Part shown: positions 42,004 through 50,484 of the stretch, piece after piece
Layout: every line of letters starts with the position of its first letter
Position numbering within the stretch: the stretch's first letter is position 1
DNA from: Bacteroidales bacterium
GTDB lineage: Bacteria > Bacteroidota > Bacteroidia > Bacteroidales > GCA-2748055
DNA length: 64,000 nt
Reading direction: 5' to 3'
Assembly: GCA_016936975.1 (NCBI GenBank)
Contig: JAFGWU010000082.1
Coordinates: forward strand, 62,001 to 126,000
The notes under the pieces: model-generated
The model's input: the letters and a program-made list of their open reading frames with translations, nothing else
The model's database searches: none
What the model was told of the DNA's origin: nothing
Position numbers and translations under genes: made by a program

Positions 42004-42075
42004 GGCTATTCGCTTTCACCCTCCGAAGCTTTATGCGAAGGAGGGTTAATCGCTTATTCGCTTATTCGCTTATCC
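42004..42075. repeat. hairpin ACCCTCC...GGAGGGT and TTATTCGC octamer array entering mscS
   Basis: A stem ACCCTCC/GGAGGGT with loop GAAGCTTTATGCGAA (42018-42046) is followed by three 8-nt units CGCTTATT, CGCTTATT, CGCTTATC (42051-42074). The mscS stop TAA (42054-42056, minus strand) and its last six codons (DKRISE) lie in the array. This array has an 8-nt rather than a 7-nt period. Confidence 0.65.
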
Positions 42076-44516
42076 TCCCTGAAATCCGACCTGACATGCA
42101 GATCCACCTGCGGGAAGGGGATCTCGATTCCGGCCTCGTTGATTTTACGGTTGATGGCCACGGCGAGATCGCTCTCCACCTGCAGCCTGTGTTCAATATC
42201 CGACCATGCCAGCAGTCTGAAATCGAGCGAGCTCTCCCCAAATCCTACAAAATAGGCCCTGGGGGGGGGATCTTCGCTGACATACTCATTCTCGGATGCA
42301 GCCTGTCGTATTAATTCAAGAACCTCCTCCGGATCGGTCCCGTAGGCAACCCCGACCCTGATGTCCATCCTTCTAAATGAATCCGAGAGGGTCCAGTTGA
42401 TCATCTCATTGGAAATCAGGTTTCCGTTCGGAACGATCACCTCCGCCCCGTCAAAACTCCTGATGGTACTCGACCGGAAACCAATGGACTTTACAATGCC
42501 GGTGAGTTCCCCGACCTGGACAGTATCCCCGACCTTTATCGGCCGTTCAAAGGCCAAAATGATGCCCGACACCATATTGTTGAAAATATTCTGCAGTCCG
42601 AATCCGATCCCGACCGAGAAGGCCCCAATAATGATGGAAAGGTTGGTGAGTTTCATGCCGGCTGCGGCGGCAGCCAGGAAAAAGCCTCCTGCAATCAGGG
42701 CTATGCGGATCAGCATGATAATGGTACCGGGCACCCCCCTGGAGGTGGTCACCCGGGTAAAAACATCCTTTTCAAGTACAGCCTTTACAATTCTCGACAG
42801 AAATATGGAGAACCAGATGACAAAAATGAATATCAGGATACTTCCCAGCGAAATCTCCACGGCCCCGAACTTCCATCCTTCCCCGAGAATCCGCTCACCC
42901 CATGAAAAGACCGGATCCTTCAGGAGCAGGAGATTAAGGGCATAGATTATAAAAAACAACCAGAGGACAAAGTTTATAAATCGTCTTGATTTCCTTTGGA
43001 TCACCCTGAAATTTTCCCTGAAAACATTTATTTTCTGAACACGCCTGTTGGCCAGCAGAAGGTACAGCAGCGTATCGGATATTTTTGAACCGATCAGGAT
43101 GGCCAGCGCAATAATGACAATCTTTAAAGGTGCCAGGGTAAAAAACTCCGCCATCCTGTATGTTCCGGCCAGGTTTCCAATGGCGGCGGCAAACAGCATT
43201 AATGCAAAAATTGCCAGGATGGCCCTCAGCAGATTATAAAATGACTGATTTTTGAAACGTTCTGCAGCAACTTTCTTCAGCACAATTGTACCGAACAGTA
43301 AGGCACCTGCAACCGACAGGAATAAAAGGAGCAACCTCTGCAGGATGTCGGAATAGAACACGAACTCATAAATCGCCATGAGGGTGAATATAACTATGTA
43401 CCACCGGATCCATGGCTTTGCATATTCCCTGTAAAACCGCACGGCAAGAATCATGACCGGAATCATCAGGACGACCAGGCTGATCGCATTGAACGTATCC
43501 GGTAAATCGGGAAAGAGCAATCTTATTAAGAGGGTAATTATGAAAAGTGCCACGAGAACAGGTGAGGCAATGAGCATCCGGGTAAATTCCGTCAGGCGGA
43601 ATTTACTCCTGGAAACCATCCGGTTACTATTCTTTTTGTACCAGAGTAAAAATCCCAGCAGAGCCAGAAAAAGGATCCCGGCATATATCATGGATTTTCC
43701 GAACCGATCCCGGAAAATCTGCACATCCGATTTCATGTTGCGGATCAATCCATCCATTCGTTTATTAAACAGGCCGGCATCACTTAATTGTGAAAGGGAG
43801 CTGAATAATCCGGGAATATCTCTCTTCAGAAGATTCTCTCCGTAGGAACGCCTGGCATCGTTGATGCTGTTCCTGATTCGCTCGAGCCTGTTGATCGCCC
43901 CCGATATCTTATCCGATTCAAGGATTAAAAACTCCATATCCTGCTGAATGGAGTACCGGGCAGAATCAATGGTATGAATGGTTTTTCGAATTCTTTCATA
44001 GATCGGCTTTGGAAAATCCACTTTTTCCGCTTGCTCGCGCGTCACCTCCCATCGTTTCTCCGTCTGAGTCAACTCCTCAATCAGCGCTCCCAGTCTCCTT
44101 GATCGCTCCGACAGGCTGGCCTGCACATCCGTAAGCCGGCTGATATAAAGCTGGTTAGCGTTCAGATAGTTATCCATATCCCTCACATAAAGCCTGTTGA
44201 TGGAGGTCAGTGCACTGTCTTTCAAAAACAGGTTAACCTGTTCAACCAGGGTGTCTACCCGGCCGGTAATCTCATCAACCTCCTGCCTGGTCAGCCGGTT
44301 TGCTAATGATGCAGATACCTGGTTATATGTTTCATTGGATTTGAAAGAAATATCCGGGTATGGGATGGGAAGCGGCACCGGGGCCGGCACCACACTATCG
44401 GTTTGCTGGGGATCGGTCTGCGGGGAGAACGGGAAGAGCTGTTGTCCACCGAGGGATTGATAACATGAAAGGCCTGTCAGCAAGATCAGCAGGAACGGGA
44501 TACAACGCCACTTCAT
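42054..44516 (-). CDS. large mechanosensitive channel, MscS family
   Basis: An 820-residue MscS-superfamily channel that relieves osmotic pressure. It has an exported N-terminus (MKWRCIPFLLILLTGLSC, possibly lipoprotein-like), a long coiled periplasmic region (about residues 60-260), about ten helices, and the C-terminal MscS core: pore helix region LTNLSIIIGAFSVGIGFGLQ, then NNMVSGIILAFERPIKVGDTV, STIRSFDGAEVIVPNG, and the cytoplasmic cage. This is the MscK/YbdG-like large form. The last residues are encoded by an octamer repeat array. Two -7-like boxes precede the start. Confidence 0.94.
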   Translation of the reverse strand: MKWRCIPFLLILLTGLSCYQSLGGQQLFPFSPQTDPQQTDSVVPAPVPLPIPYPDISFKSNETYNQVSASLANRLTRQEVDEITGRVDTLVEQVNLFLKDSALTSINRLYVRDMDNYLNANQLYISRLTDVQASLSERSRRLGALIEELTQTEKRWEVTREQAEKVDFPKPIYERIRKTIHTIDSARYSIQQDMEFLILESDKISGAINRLERIRNSINDARRSYGENLLKRDIPGLFSSLSQLSDAGLFNKRMDGLIRNMKSDVQIFRDRFGKSMIYAGILFLALLGFLLWYKKNSNRMVSRSKFRLTEFTRMLIASPVLVALFIITLLIRLLFPDLPDTFNAISLVVLMIPVMILAVRFYREYAKPWIRWYIVIFTLMAIYEFVFYSDILQRLLLLFLSVAGALLFGTIVLKKVAAERFKNQSFYNLLRAILAIFALMLFAAAIGNLAGTYRMAEFFTLAPLKIVIIALAILIGSKISDTLLYLLLANRRVQKINVFRENFRVIQRKSRRFINFVLWLFFIIYALNLLLLKDPVFSWGERILGEGWKFGAVEISLGSILIFIFVIWFSIFLSRIVKAVLEKDVFTRVTTSRGVPGTIIMLIRIALIAGGFFLAAAAAGMKLTNLSIIIGAFSVGIGFGLQNIFNNMVSGIILAFERPIKVGDTVQVGELTGIVKSIGFRSSTIRSFDGAEVIVPNGNLISNEMINWTLSDSFRRMDIRVGVAYGTDPEEVLELIRQAASENEYVSEDPPPRAYFVGFGESSLDFRLLAWSDIEHRLQVESDLAVAINRKINEAGIEIPFPQVDLHVRSDFREDKRISE

Positions 44517-44536
44517 TTCAAAACGGTTTTGGACCT

Positions 44537-44553
44537 CAAATTTAACAAATTTA
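44537..44553 (-). promoter_or_regulatory. two candidate -7 boxes of mscS
   Basis: On the minus strand TAAATTTG occurs twice in tandem (44553-44546 and 44544-44537), each matching TAnnTTTG, 20-30 bases before the ATG at 44516. No clear -33 box was found. Confidence 0.35.
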
Positions 44554-44649
44554 CTTAAACCGGGCGGATTCCTTTTCCTGCAGACGGCTCCCGCGGTTTT
44601 TGGTGGATAAATATGTGTGTAAAAATACCTGATCCCGCAGGGGATATCT

Positions 44650-44657
44650 TATTTTTG
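44650..44657 (+). promoter_or_regulatory. candidate -7 box of the CotH gene
   Basis: TATTTTTG matches TAnnTTTG. A start at TTG 44701 leaves a leader of about 35 bases, whereas the ORF-track TTG at 44671 would leave almost none, which favours the later start. Confidence 0.4.
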
Positions 44658-44700
44658 TCATGATATTCGATTGAACGAACCTTTATGCGGGGTTGGGGAT

Positions 44701-46926
44701 TTGAAAAGAAACGGTCTGAAATACGGTTATTATCTGCTCCTGCCGCTCATGGCAGCGGCCCTGAACGCCCAATCCCCCGATCACTGGGAAACCATTCTCC
44801 AACCCGGAGATGCCTGCACCTATTATCTGCCGCAGGCGCCACTGCCTGCCGGCTGGGCGGAAGCCGGCTTCGATGATTCATTATGGCTAACGGGAACGGG
44901 AGGGGTAGGTTATGGAGACGGTGATGATAACACCATTATTGATCCGGCCATTTCGGTCTGTTGCAGGTATTCATTCCACATTGATGATCTTGCCTTCATA
45001 GAAGCGCTGATCCTCGACATGGATGTGGATGACGGGTTTGTCGCCTACCTCAACGGGACGGAAATAGCCCGCTTTAACCTGGGGACAGAAGGCTCTCCTG
45101 TTACGTGGGACCAGAGCACGGACAGCTATCACGAGGCGCCGCTCTCTGAGGGAAGAAATCCTGTCAGGTTCATCATTCAAGAAACGCATCTGGAAGGCCT
45201 CCTTCCTGGATTGAACCTCCTTGCCCTGGAAGTGCACAATTTCGGAATCTCCTCTTCCGACCTCTCCTCCAATGCCTACCTGCATGCCGGCATCGCCACT
45301 TCCGATAACCTCTTCTCCCCTACCCCTTACTGGTTCACCGAACCATTCCGGTTCGACAGTACCCTTCTGCCGTTAATGGTTATCGATACCCGGGGACAGT
45401 CGATACCGGATGAGCCCAGGATCATTGCACACATGGGTTTGATAAATAATACAGTCGAAGGATACAATAAACCATCCGATCCCTGTAACGTATATAACGG
45501 ACAGATCAGCATCGAACTGCGCGGGGAATCCTCCCTGGACCTCTATGACAAGAAGTCTTACAGCATTGAAACCCAGACAGAGAGCGGAACCAATAATAAT
45601 GTATCCCTTCTCGGATTACCCTCCGAAAACGACTGGGTCCTGTACGGACCTTACGGCGATAAAAGTTTGCTCAGAAACGTAATCAGCTACAGGTTGTTTG
45701 AAGAGATGGAACGCTATGCACCCCGTACACGATTCTTCGAACTGATTCTTAACGGGGAGTATATGGGTGTTTATGTTCTGATCGAGAAGATCAAGGTGGA
45801 CCAGAACCGTGTGGATGTCGCAAAAATTACCCCTGATCATATCTCCGAATCGGATATCTCAGGCGGATACATCCTGCGCATCGACAAAACCACCGGCATG
45901 GAGCCAGCCGAATACTGGGAATCACCGGTCTATCCACCCTACAGCAATTTTCCCAGGATTACTTATCAATATTATGATCCGAAATACGATGAACTTGCCC
46001 TCGAGCAACGTCAGTATATCAAAAACTGGATTAATGCATACGACCAACTGCTTTCTTCCATCAATTTCGACGATCCCGAAACCGGTTACCGGAATATAAC
46101 TGATGTAGGATCGTTCATTGATATCATGATACTTAATGAGTTCAATAAAGATGTGGATGCTTACCGACTGAGTAACTATCTTTACAAAGAGAAGGATACC
46201 GACGGCGGCAGGCTGGTTTCCGGACCGCCATGGGACTACAACCTTATCTTCGGCAACAACGATTATGCCGGGGATGTGAAGGAAACCTACAACTGGGTCT
46301 ACACAAAAACCATAAACCCTTATTGGTGGAAACGTTTCATGGAGGATCCCTGGTTCAGGAACCTGCTGTACTGCCGCTGGGAAGCGCTCTCAGAATCAAA
46401 ACTCCGGGAGGATCATCTCCATGCGATGATCGATTCATCCGTTCGGTACCTGGGCGAAGCTGTAGACCGGAATTTTCAGAAGTGGCCCATTCTCGACACC
46501 TATGTCTGGCCAAACAGTTATATCGGACAAACCTACGATGAGGAGATCGGTTTCCTGAAAAACTGGATATCCGGCAGGCTGACCTGGATCGATGCCCAGT
46601 GGGGTGGCCGATGTGAATCCCTGTCGGAACAACTTATAATTGATAAAACGGAGACAGACTTCAGAATATATCCCAATCCGGGTGATTTTTCCCGTGTGGA
46701 AATCTCTTTCGGCACAGAACATCCTCTAACCGGATTGGCAGTTACCATTCTCGACCTGAAGGGTCGCACCGTGGTCCATTTCGAGCGGGAACCCCTGCCT
46801 CCCGGACACCACCACCTCAATCTGCCCGATTGTTCCCATCTGCCCGATGGGATTTATATCATCCGGGTGTCGGAGAATAGCGACTGGATCTTCACCGGAA
46901 AATATCTGAAGCAATCCTCACGATAG
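44701..46926 (+). CDS. CotH-family protein kinase with T9SS sorting domain
   Basis: A secreted CotH kinase of about 741 residues. From TTG 44701 it has a signal peptide (KRNGLKYGYYLLLPLMAAALNAQ), a beta-sandwich region (WAEAGFDDSLWLTGTGGVGY to about residue 190) and the CotH domain (about 220-600) with LRGESSLDLYDKKSYSIE, FFELILNGEYMGVYVLIEKI, and the metal-site motif GPPWDYNLIFGNND. The last 80 residues are a type IX secretion sorting domain (IYPNPGDFSRVEISFG ... GIYIIRVSEN). CotH proteins are atypical kinases that phosphorylate secreted proteins. It faces, 11 bases away, the DUF2490-DUF4956-VTC set, a pairing I have seen recurring in other bacteria. The start could be TTG 44671. Confidence 0.9.
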   Translation: MKRNGLKYGYYLLLPLMAAALNAQSPDHWETILQPGDACTYYLPQAPLPAGWAEAGFDDSLWLTGTGGVGYGDGDDNTIIDPAISVCCRYSFHIDDLAFIEALILDMDVDDGFVAYLNGTEIARFNLGTEGSPVTWDQSTDSYHEAPLSEGRNPVRFIIQETHLEGLLPGLNLLALEVHNFGISSSDLSSNAYLHAGIATSDNLFSPTPYWFTEPFRFDSTLLPLMVIDTRGQSIPDEPRIIAHMGLINNTVEGYNKPSDPCNVYNGQISIELRGESSLDLYDKKSYSIETQTESGTNNNVSLLGLPSENDWVLYGPYGDKSLLRNVISYRLFEEMERYAPRTRFFELILNGEYMGVYVLIEKIKVDQNRVDVAKITPDHISESDISGGYILRIDKTTGMEPAEYWESPVYPPYSNFPRITYQYYDPKYDELALEQRQYIKNWINAYDQLLSSINFDDPETGYRNITDVGSFIDIMILNEFNKDVDAYRLSNYLYKEKDTDGGRLVSGPPWDYNLIFGNNDYAGDVKETYNWVYTKTINPYWWKRFMEDPWFRNLLYCRWEALSESKLREDHLHAMIDSSVRYLGEAVDRNFQKWPILDTYVWPNSYIGQTYDEEIGFLKNWISGRLTWIDAQWGGRCESLSEQLIIDKTETDFRIYPNPGDFSRVEISFGTEHPLTGLAVTILDLKGRTVVHFEREPLPPGHHHLNLPDCSHLPDGIYIIRVSENSDWIFTGKYLKQSSR

Positions 46927-46937
46927 GGTTGAAGGAA

Positions 46938-47642
46938 TCAAAACTTGAACTTATAGGTAATCCAGAGGATACTGGCATGCTCAGGGGGTATTTCGTTCAG
47001 TTCGTAATCGAACAGGTAACTCAGCTCGAGCGAATTCTTAAAATTGATTTTGAAATTGCATCCCAGGTAATTCCTGAGCCTGTAAAACTGGGGCCCGTCC
47101 TGGTGATTCAGATGCAGGTAGGGCTCAATCCCGGCAAACGGATAGAATCGCGTTCCGAATATGTGGTAGGTAACCTGGGGCCGGAAACGGCTGACCAGCT
47201 TGTTTTCCATTAAACCGGAAGAGAAGGTCCCATCGTCGAATCCGGCCTGGGTTCTGAGCCTGAAACCGAGTTCGAACTGCCTGATGTCCCTCTGGTAATT
47301 GAGATCGAGATGAAGCCTGTACCGGTTCTCAAACCGAAGATCCTTGTTCTTCACCAGGATATACCTGGCCCCGAGCCTTATGTCAAGTCCGGAAACAATA
47401 TCAAACTGTCCGATCAGCGTTGCCTGTGAACGGTCGTAACTAAGGCTGTTATTCTTGAAGTGCTGCTCGAGACTCAGCGAGACATCGATCCTGTCGGTTA
47501 CCTGTTTTTCAATTGCCGCCTCCCAACGTGTCTGAAAATCGATCTCCTGGCCGGCCATTTCAACCGGAACCAATGAAAAGAGAAGAACACAAAAGGGCAG
47601 GATGTACCGGAACCGTCTGAAATCAATCATCGTCATCATCAT
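46938..47642 (-). CDS. DUF2490 outer-membrane beta-barrel protein
   Basis: A 234-residue exported protein: signal peptide FRYILPFCVLLFSLVPVEMAG, then alternating beta strands ending with the aromatic terminus ILWITYKFKF, as in outer-membrane barrels. The pattern WEAAIEKQVTDRIDVSLSLEQHFKNNS and ARYILVKN fits DUF2490. It overlaps the DUF4956 gene by 20 bases; in that overlap an ATGATGATGACGATG run offers four possible ATG starts (47642, 47639, 47636, 47630). It is the last gene of the VTC set and is convergent with CotH. Confidence 0.85.
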   Translation of the reverse strand: MMMTMIDFRRFRYILPFCVLLFSLVPVEMAGQEIDFQTRWEAAIEKQVTDRIDVSLSLEQHFKNNSLSYDRSQATLIGQFDIVSGLDIRLGARYILVKNKDLRFENRYRLHLDLNYQRDIRQFELGFRLRTQAGFDDGTFSSGLMENKLVSRFRPQVTYHIFGTRFYPFAGIEPYLHLNHQDGPQFYRLRNYLGCNFKINFKNSLELSYLFDYELNEIPPEHASILWITYKFKF

Positions 47643-48294
47643 TGTTTCTGGAGTCCCCCCGGTCGCCCTCAGAATATATGATCACATTATCCGATTCATA
47701 GTAGTAAATATATATCCTGGCTGTATCCCTCATAAAATCAATCCTGTCCACCTCAACACGGTTGATCTTCAGCCCGGTCCGTTCCTCCAGGTCCGCAATC
47801 AACTCTGCCCTTCTTTCAGGAACGATCAGGTCGATCTTTTCAAAATTGATCATCTTCCGCGACTCATGCTGGAGCAGGAAAACCCGTTCGAGAAGGTAGG
47901 TCATCACAAGCAGCGCCAGGTTTGTAAAAACCAGCTCAGCGTAACTGACCTTTCTGTTTGACAGGGCATTGATAACCGAGATCCCGATTATTAGAAAGAG
48001 ATAGGTCATCTCCCTGATGGGTATCTGCTGGGTTCGGTAACGGATGATTCCGAATATGGCAAACAGTCCGAGGGCAAAACCAAGCTCCAGCTTGATATTC
48101 TCCAGCAGGAAACACATGAAGAAAACCACGAGGGAGATGAGGATATAGGTAAAGAGGTAATCCTTGCGCCTAGTGGTCCGGTAATACAGGTAACGGACCA
48201 TGAATAGCACTACTACCAGGTTAAATGCAAATCGCACCAGGAGATCAGCAAAGTCTTCCCAGTACATCAGTTCAATATTCAGAAATTCCTTCAT
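47623..48294 (-). CDS. DUF4956 membrane protein
   Basis: A 223-residue protein with four membrane helices in its first 130 residues and a cytoplasmic C-terminus. The DUF4956 hallmark GLFAIFGIIRYRTQQIPIREMTYLF is at about residues 75-100, followed by FLIIGISVINAL. The tail is RNNDDDDD, encoded by an ATC/GTC triplet run that doubles as the start region of DUF2490. DUF4956 genes sit beside VTC-domain genes in many bacteria, and a role in polyphosphate synthesis or handling is inferred from that link only. It is seven bases after the VTC gene. Confidence 0.9.
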   Translation of the reverse strand: MKEFLNIELMYWEDFADLLVRFAFNLVVVLFMVRYLYYRTTRRKDYLFTYILISLVVFFMCFLLENIKLELGFALGLFAIFGIIRYRTQQIPIREMTYLFLIIGISVINALSNRKVSYAELVFTNLALLVMTYLLERVFLLQHESRKMINFEKIDLIVPERRAELIADLEERTGLKINRVEVDRIDFMRDTARIYIYYYESDNVIIYSEGDRGDSRNNDDDDD

Positions 48295-48301
48295 CGCAAT
48301 A

Positions 48302-49093
48302 TTATGTTTGTACCGTTTCGTAATCGAGATTTATTTTCTTTATTTTCAATATTTTCGCTTTGAACCTGTTTTGGGGTATGTCGGGATTCAGCATGGCAAT
48401 TCCGATGCAATACTTGCTGAAGCGCATCGGGTATATCCCATTTTGCCGCAGGACCGTATTGAATTCCGAGGCACTTAAATTACCTTCCCTTTTCAGCTCG
48501 GCAATGGACAATCCCGGCAGATCAATAATCTGTTTGCGATCGGGGGACATAAAACAGAGATTGTAGTCAATCGTGATGCGCTCCTTCTGGTTCTTTTCCA
48601 CAAGCGTAATCCGGTTGAAGGTATTCTCCAGGACGGGAACGATTTCATGGTGTTGATAGGGCGTTGCCGAGGCTAGGAACTCCTCCTCCTTGCTCAGAAT
48701 AATTCCTTTATTCCCGTTCGACCGTATCCTCTTTTTTACGGTAATTCCCTTGTTATTCTTTTCCTTAACTTCCAGGAAAACCGTATCGGATACCTCATAG
48801 GTCCGGAACCGTATCTTCTGGCGAAATGATAAACCCCGGTGGTGCATGTGATACATTTCCATGTCGCGGGTATCGTAATAAAGGGTATTGTATGGATGCG
48901 ACCTCAGGTGTTCGATCTCCAGGATATAATAGTGATCCGTCAATCGCGCCAGAATTTCGGGAATCCTGGTGACGGGATACACATATTTTGAATCCCTTCT
49001 TCTCATCAGGCTCGCCTTTTCGATGGACTCGAGGTCGATGCTTTTGAAATGCGGAAGTTGTTCGTATATGTTAATCTCGGTATTCGTATTCAT
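48302..49093 (-). CDS. VTC-domain protein, polyphosphate-polymerase-like
   Basis: A 263-residue protein of the VTC superfamily. In yeast the VTC4 catalytic domain makes polyphosphate from ATP inside a basic beta tunnel. Matching features are RRDSKYVYPV, TLYYDTRDMEMYHMHHRG, RQKIRFRTYE, FLEVKEKNNKGITVKKRI and SIAELKREG, which supply the lysine, arginine and glutamate pairs of the tunnel. No membrane segment is present; the partner DUF4956 supplies one. The start at 49093 (MNTNTEINIYEQLPHF) replaces an 11-codon extension in the ORF track. It overlaps the YwqK-like gene by 23 bases, showing an operon. Confidence 0.9.
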   Translation of the reverse strand: MNTNTEINIYEQLPHFKSIDLESIEKASLMRRRDSKYVYPVTRIPEILARLTDHYYILEIEHLRSHPYNTLYYDTRDMEMYHMHHRGLSFRQKIRFRTYEVSDTVFLEVKEKNNKGITVKKRIRSNGNKGIILSKEEEFLASATPYQHHEIVPVLENTFNRITLVEKNQKERITIDYNLCFMSPDRKQIIDLPGLSIAELKREGNLSASEFNTVLRQNGIYPMRFSKYCIGIAMLNPDIPQNRFKAKILKIKKINLDYETVQT

Positions 49094-49493
49094 AAACTTT
49101 GCGTTTATATAACCTTCCGCGGTCATCGTAAAATCTCCTTTCCACCCTCAGTCCATCCTTATAAACGGTTTCTTCACGTTTATCGACTTTACCCTTGTTG
49201 TTGAGAAATTGCTGTTCAATGATATTCCCGTCCTCATCGTATTTATATTTCTCCCATAATTGAACGACCCCGTTCCGGTCGTATTCAATGATTTCTGTTA
49301 TTTCACCCTCTTCATTATAGACCTCTTTCTTTTCTACAACGGGATCCGGGATCCCTTCCTCAACAAAATATTCCAGAACCGTCTGGGATCTGATGTTTCG
49401 TTCCCGGATATCTTTTGTGCTCTGTCCTTTTAGGGTCGGAACAACCAGCAGAAGGATCAAAAAAAGCAGTGCGGTTATTTTTATTGTCTTCAT
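49071..49493 (-). CDS. YwqK-like repeat protein, exported
   Basis: A 140-residue protein with signal peptide MKTIKITALLFLILLLVVPTLKGQ. The mature part is made of MORN-like or YwqK-like repeats: EVYNEEGEITEIIEYDRNG, KYKYDEDGNIIEQQFLNNKG and RFYDDRGRLYKRKVYEY, each about 20 residues. The family is often listed as antitoxin component YwqK, but no toxin is adjacent and such a role is not supported. It is 11 bases after the two-repeat lipoprotein gene and overlaps the VTC gene by 23 bases. Confidence 0.85.
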   Translation of the reverse strand: MKTIKITALLFLILLLVVPTLKGQSTKDIRERNIRSQTVLEYFVEEGIPDPVVEKKEVYNEEGEITEIIEYDRNGVVQLWEKYKYDEDGNIIEQQFLNNKGKVDKREETVYKDGLRVERRFYDDRGRLYKRKVYEYEYRD

Positions 49494-49504
49494 AAACAGG
49501 CTTC

Positions 49505-50275
49505 TTAATGCTTATAAATCATGATCTCCCCCAGGTCAATAACCTGTTCCGGTTCGGTAATGGTCACATTCCGTTCGATGGTCACCATCTGGGTTGCCCC
49601 CGTGACATCCTCGGAGTAAAGGAATATTTTGTAATCCCCCGGAATAAGGTGGTTGAATTCAAAGGTACCGTCGTACTGTGTCCGTATCCTTTCATCATAA
49701 AAGGAATGGCTGCCATAGGTCAGGTACACTTCCTGCTCCTGGGCCAGGGAGATATCCTTTATGACCAGGTTGGGCCATTCCGATTCGTTGGTATAATTGG
49801 TAAGCTTGACCCGTCCGCGTATGGAGGCATCGCCGTCATCCCACTTCAGGGTCACGAACTGAACCAGGGTCCCCATGTCCCTGACCTCCCCGCTTTTCAG
49901 TTCCAGCCCGACAGATTGCGTCACCTCCTCATCAAGAAGGGTGGTGGAATCTTCTGTTTCCCAGTAGATCGTGTAGGTTCCCGGGTTCAGGTAATCGAAG
50001 GAGAACCTGCCGGTATTGCTTGCAAATACCCTGTCGCCGAGGACCTCTTCATCCCCGTAAACAATAAACACCTCTTCGTCGACGGCAGGTGTTTCCTTTA
50101 TCAGAAGGGAGTAATCATCATTATAAAAGTGCCGCATCAGGGTTCCGGTTATTTTACCCGTTCCGCCTGTCCCGGCCGATTCTTCACAGGAGACAGTGGC
50201 CAGGGAAAGGGTCGCCAATAGTATCAGGTTCATTACCGGAGACCCATTTAGTCTTATTATTTTTCGTTTTTTCAT
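49505..50275 (-). CDS. lipoprotein with two prealbumin-like repeats
   Basis: A 256-residue lipoprotein whose signal reads MNLILLATLSLATVSC after an N-terminal basic extension. It contains two copies of a Cna-B/transthyretin-like fold: the first with VDEEVFIVYGDEEVLGDRVF and FSFDYLNPGTYTIYWETED, the second with QEQEVYLTYGSHSFYDERI and FEFNHLIPGDYKIFLYSED. The parallel patterns show an internal duplication. I chose the ATG at 50275 because a -7 box lies between it and the track start at 50308. It begins the minus-strand set that includes the VTC gene, so it may be a surface partner of that system (inference). Confidence 0.84.
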   Translation of the reverse strand: MKKRKIIRLNGSPVMNLILLATLSLATVSCEESAGTGGTGKITGTLMRHFYNDDYSLLIKETPAVDEEVFIVYGDEEVLGDRVFASNTGRFSFDYLNPGTYTIYWETEDSTTLLDEEVTQSVGLELKSGEVRDMGTLVQFVTLKWDDGDASIRGRVKLTNYTNESEWPNLVIKDISLAQEQEVYLTYGSHSFYDERIRTQYDGTFEFNHLIPGDYKIFLYSEDVTGATQMVTIERNVTITEPEQVIDLGEIMIYKH

Positions 50276-50296
50276 GGAAGATTTCTTAATTGTCGC

Positions 50297-50304
50297 CAAA
50301 TTTA
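50297..50304 (-). promoter_or_regulatory. candidate -7 box of the VTC gene set
   Basis: The minus strand reads TAAATTTG, a TAnnTTTG match, 21 bases before the ATG at 50275. No convincing -33 box was found at the usual distance. Confidence 0.4.
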
Positions 50305-50484
50305 ACATTTATTTAATTCTATTTTAACAATGAACCCTTTAAATCAGGGAGATTTATGAACCATTGTCAGAAAACTCAAAAACCGGGCCATTTCGCTATC
50401 TTTCCGGGCAGTAAAATTTCAGGAGGTGATTGGATTATTTACATAATTTAATATATTAGTGGCAGACAATACGGTCCCGCTTTT

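Noticed and set aside
42018-42046. Transcription terminator between the channel gene and the SMP-30-like gene
   Set aside because: The stem has no adjacent T-run on either strand; it looks more like a dispersed palindrome.
49071-49493. Antitoxin gene (YwqK)
   Set aside because: The family name is only inherited; there is a signal peptide and no toxin gene next to it.
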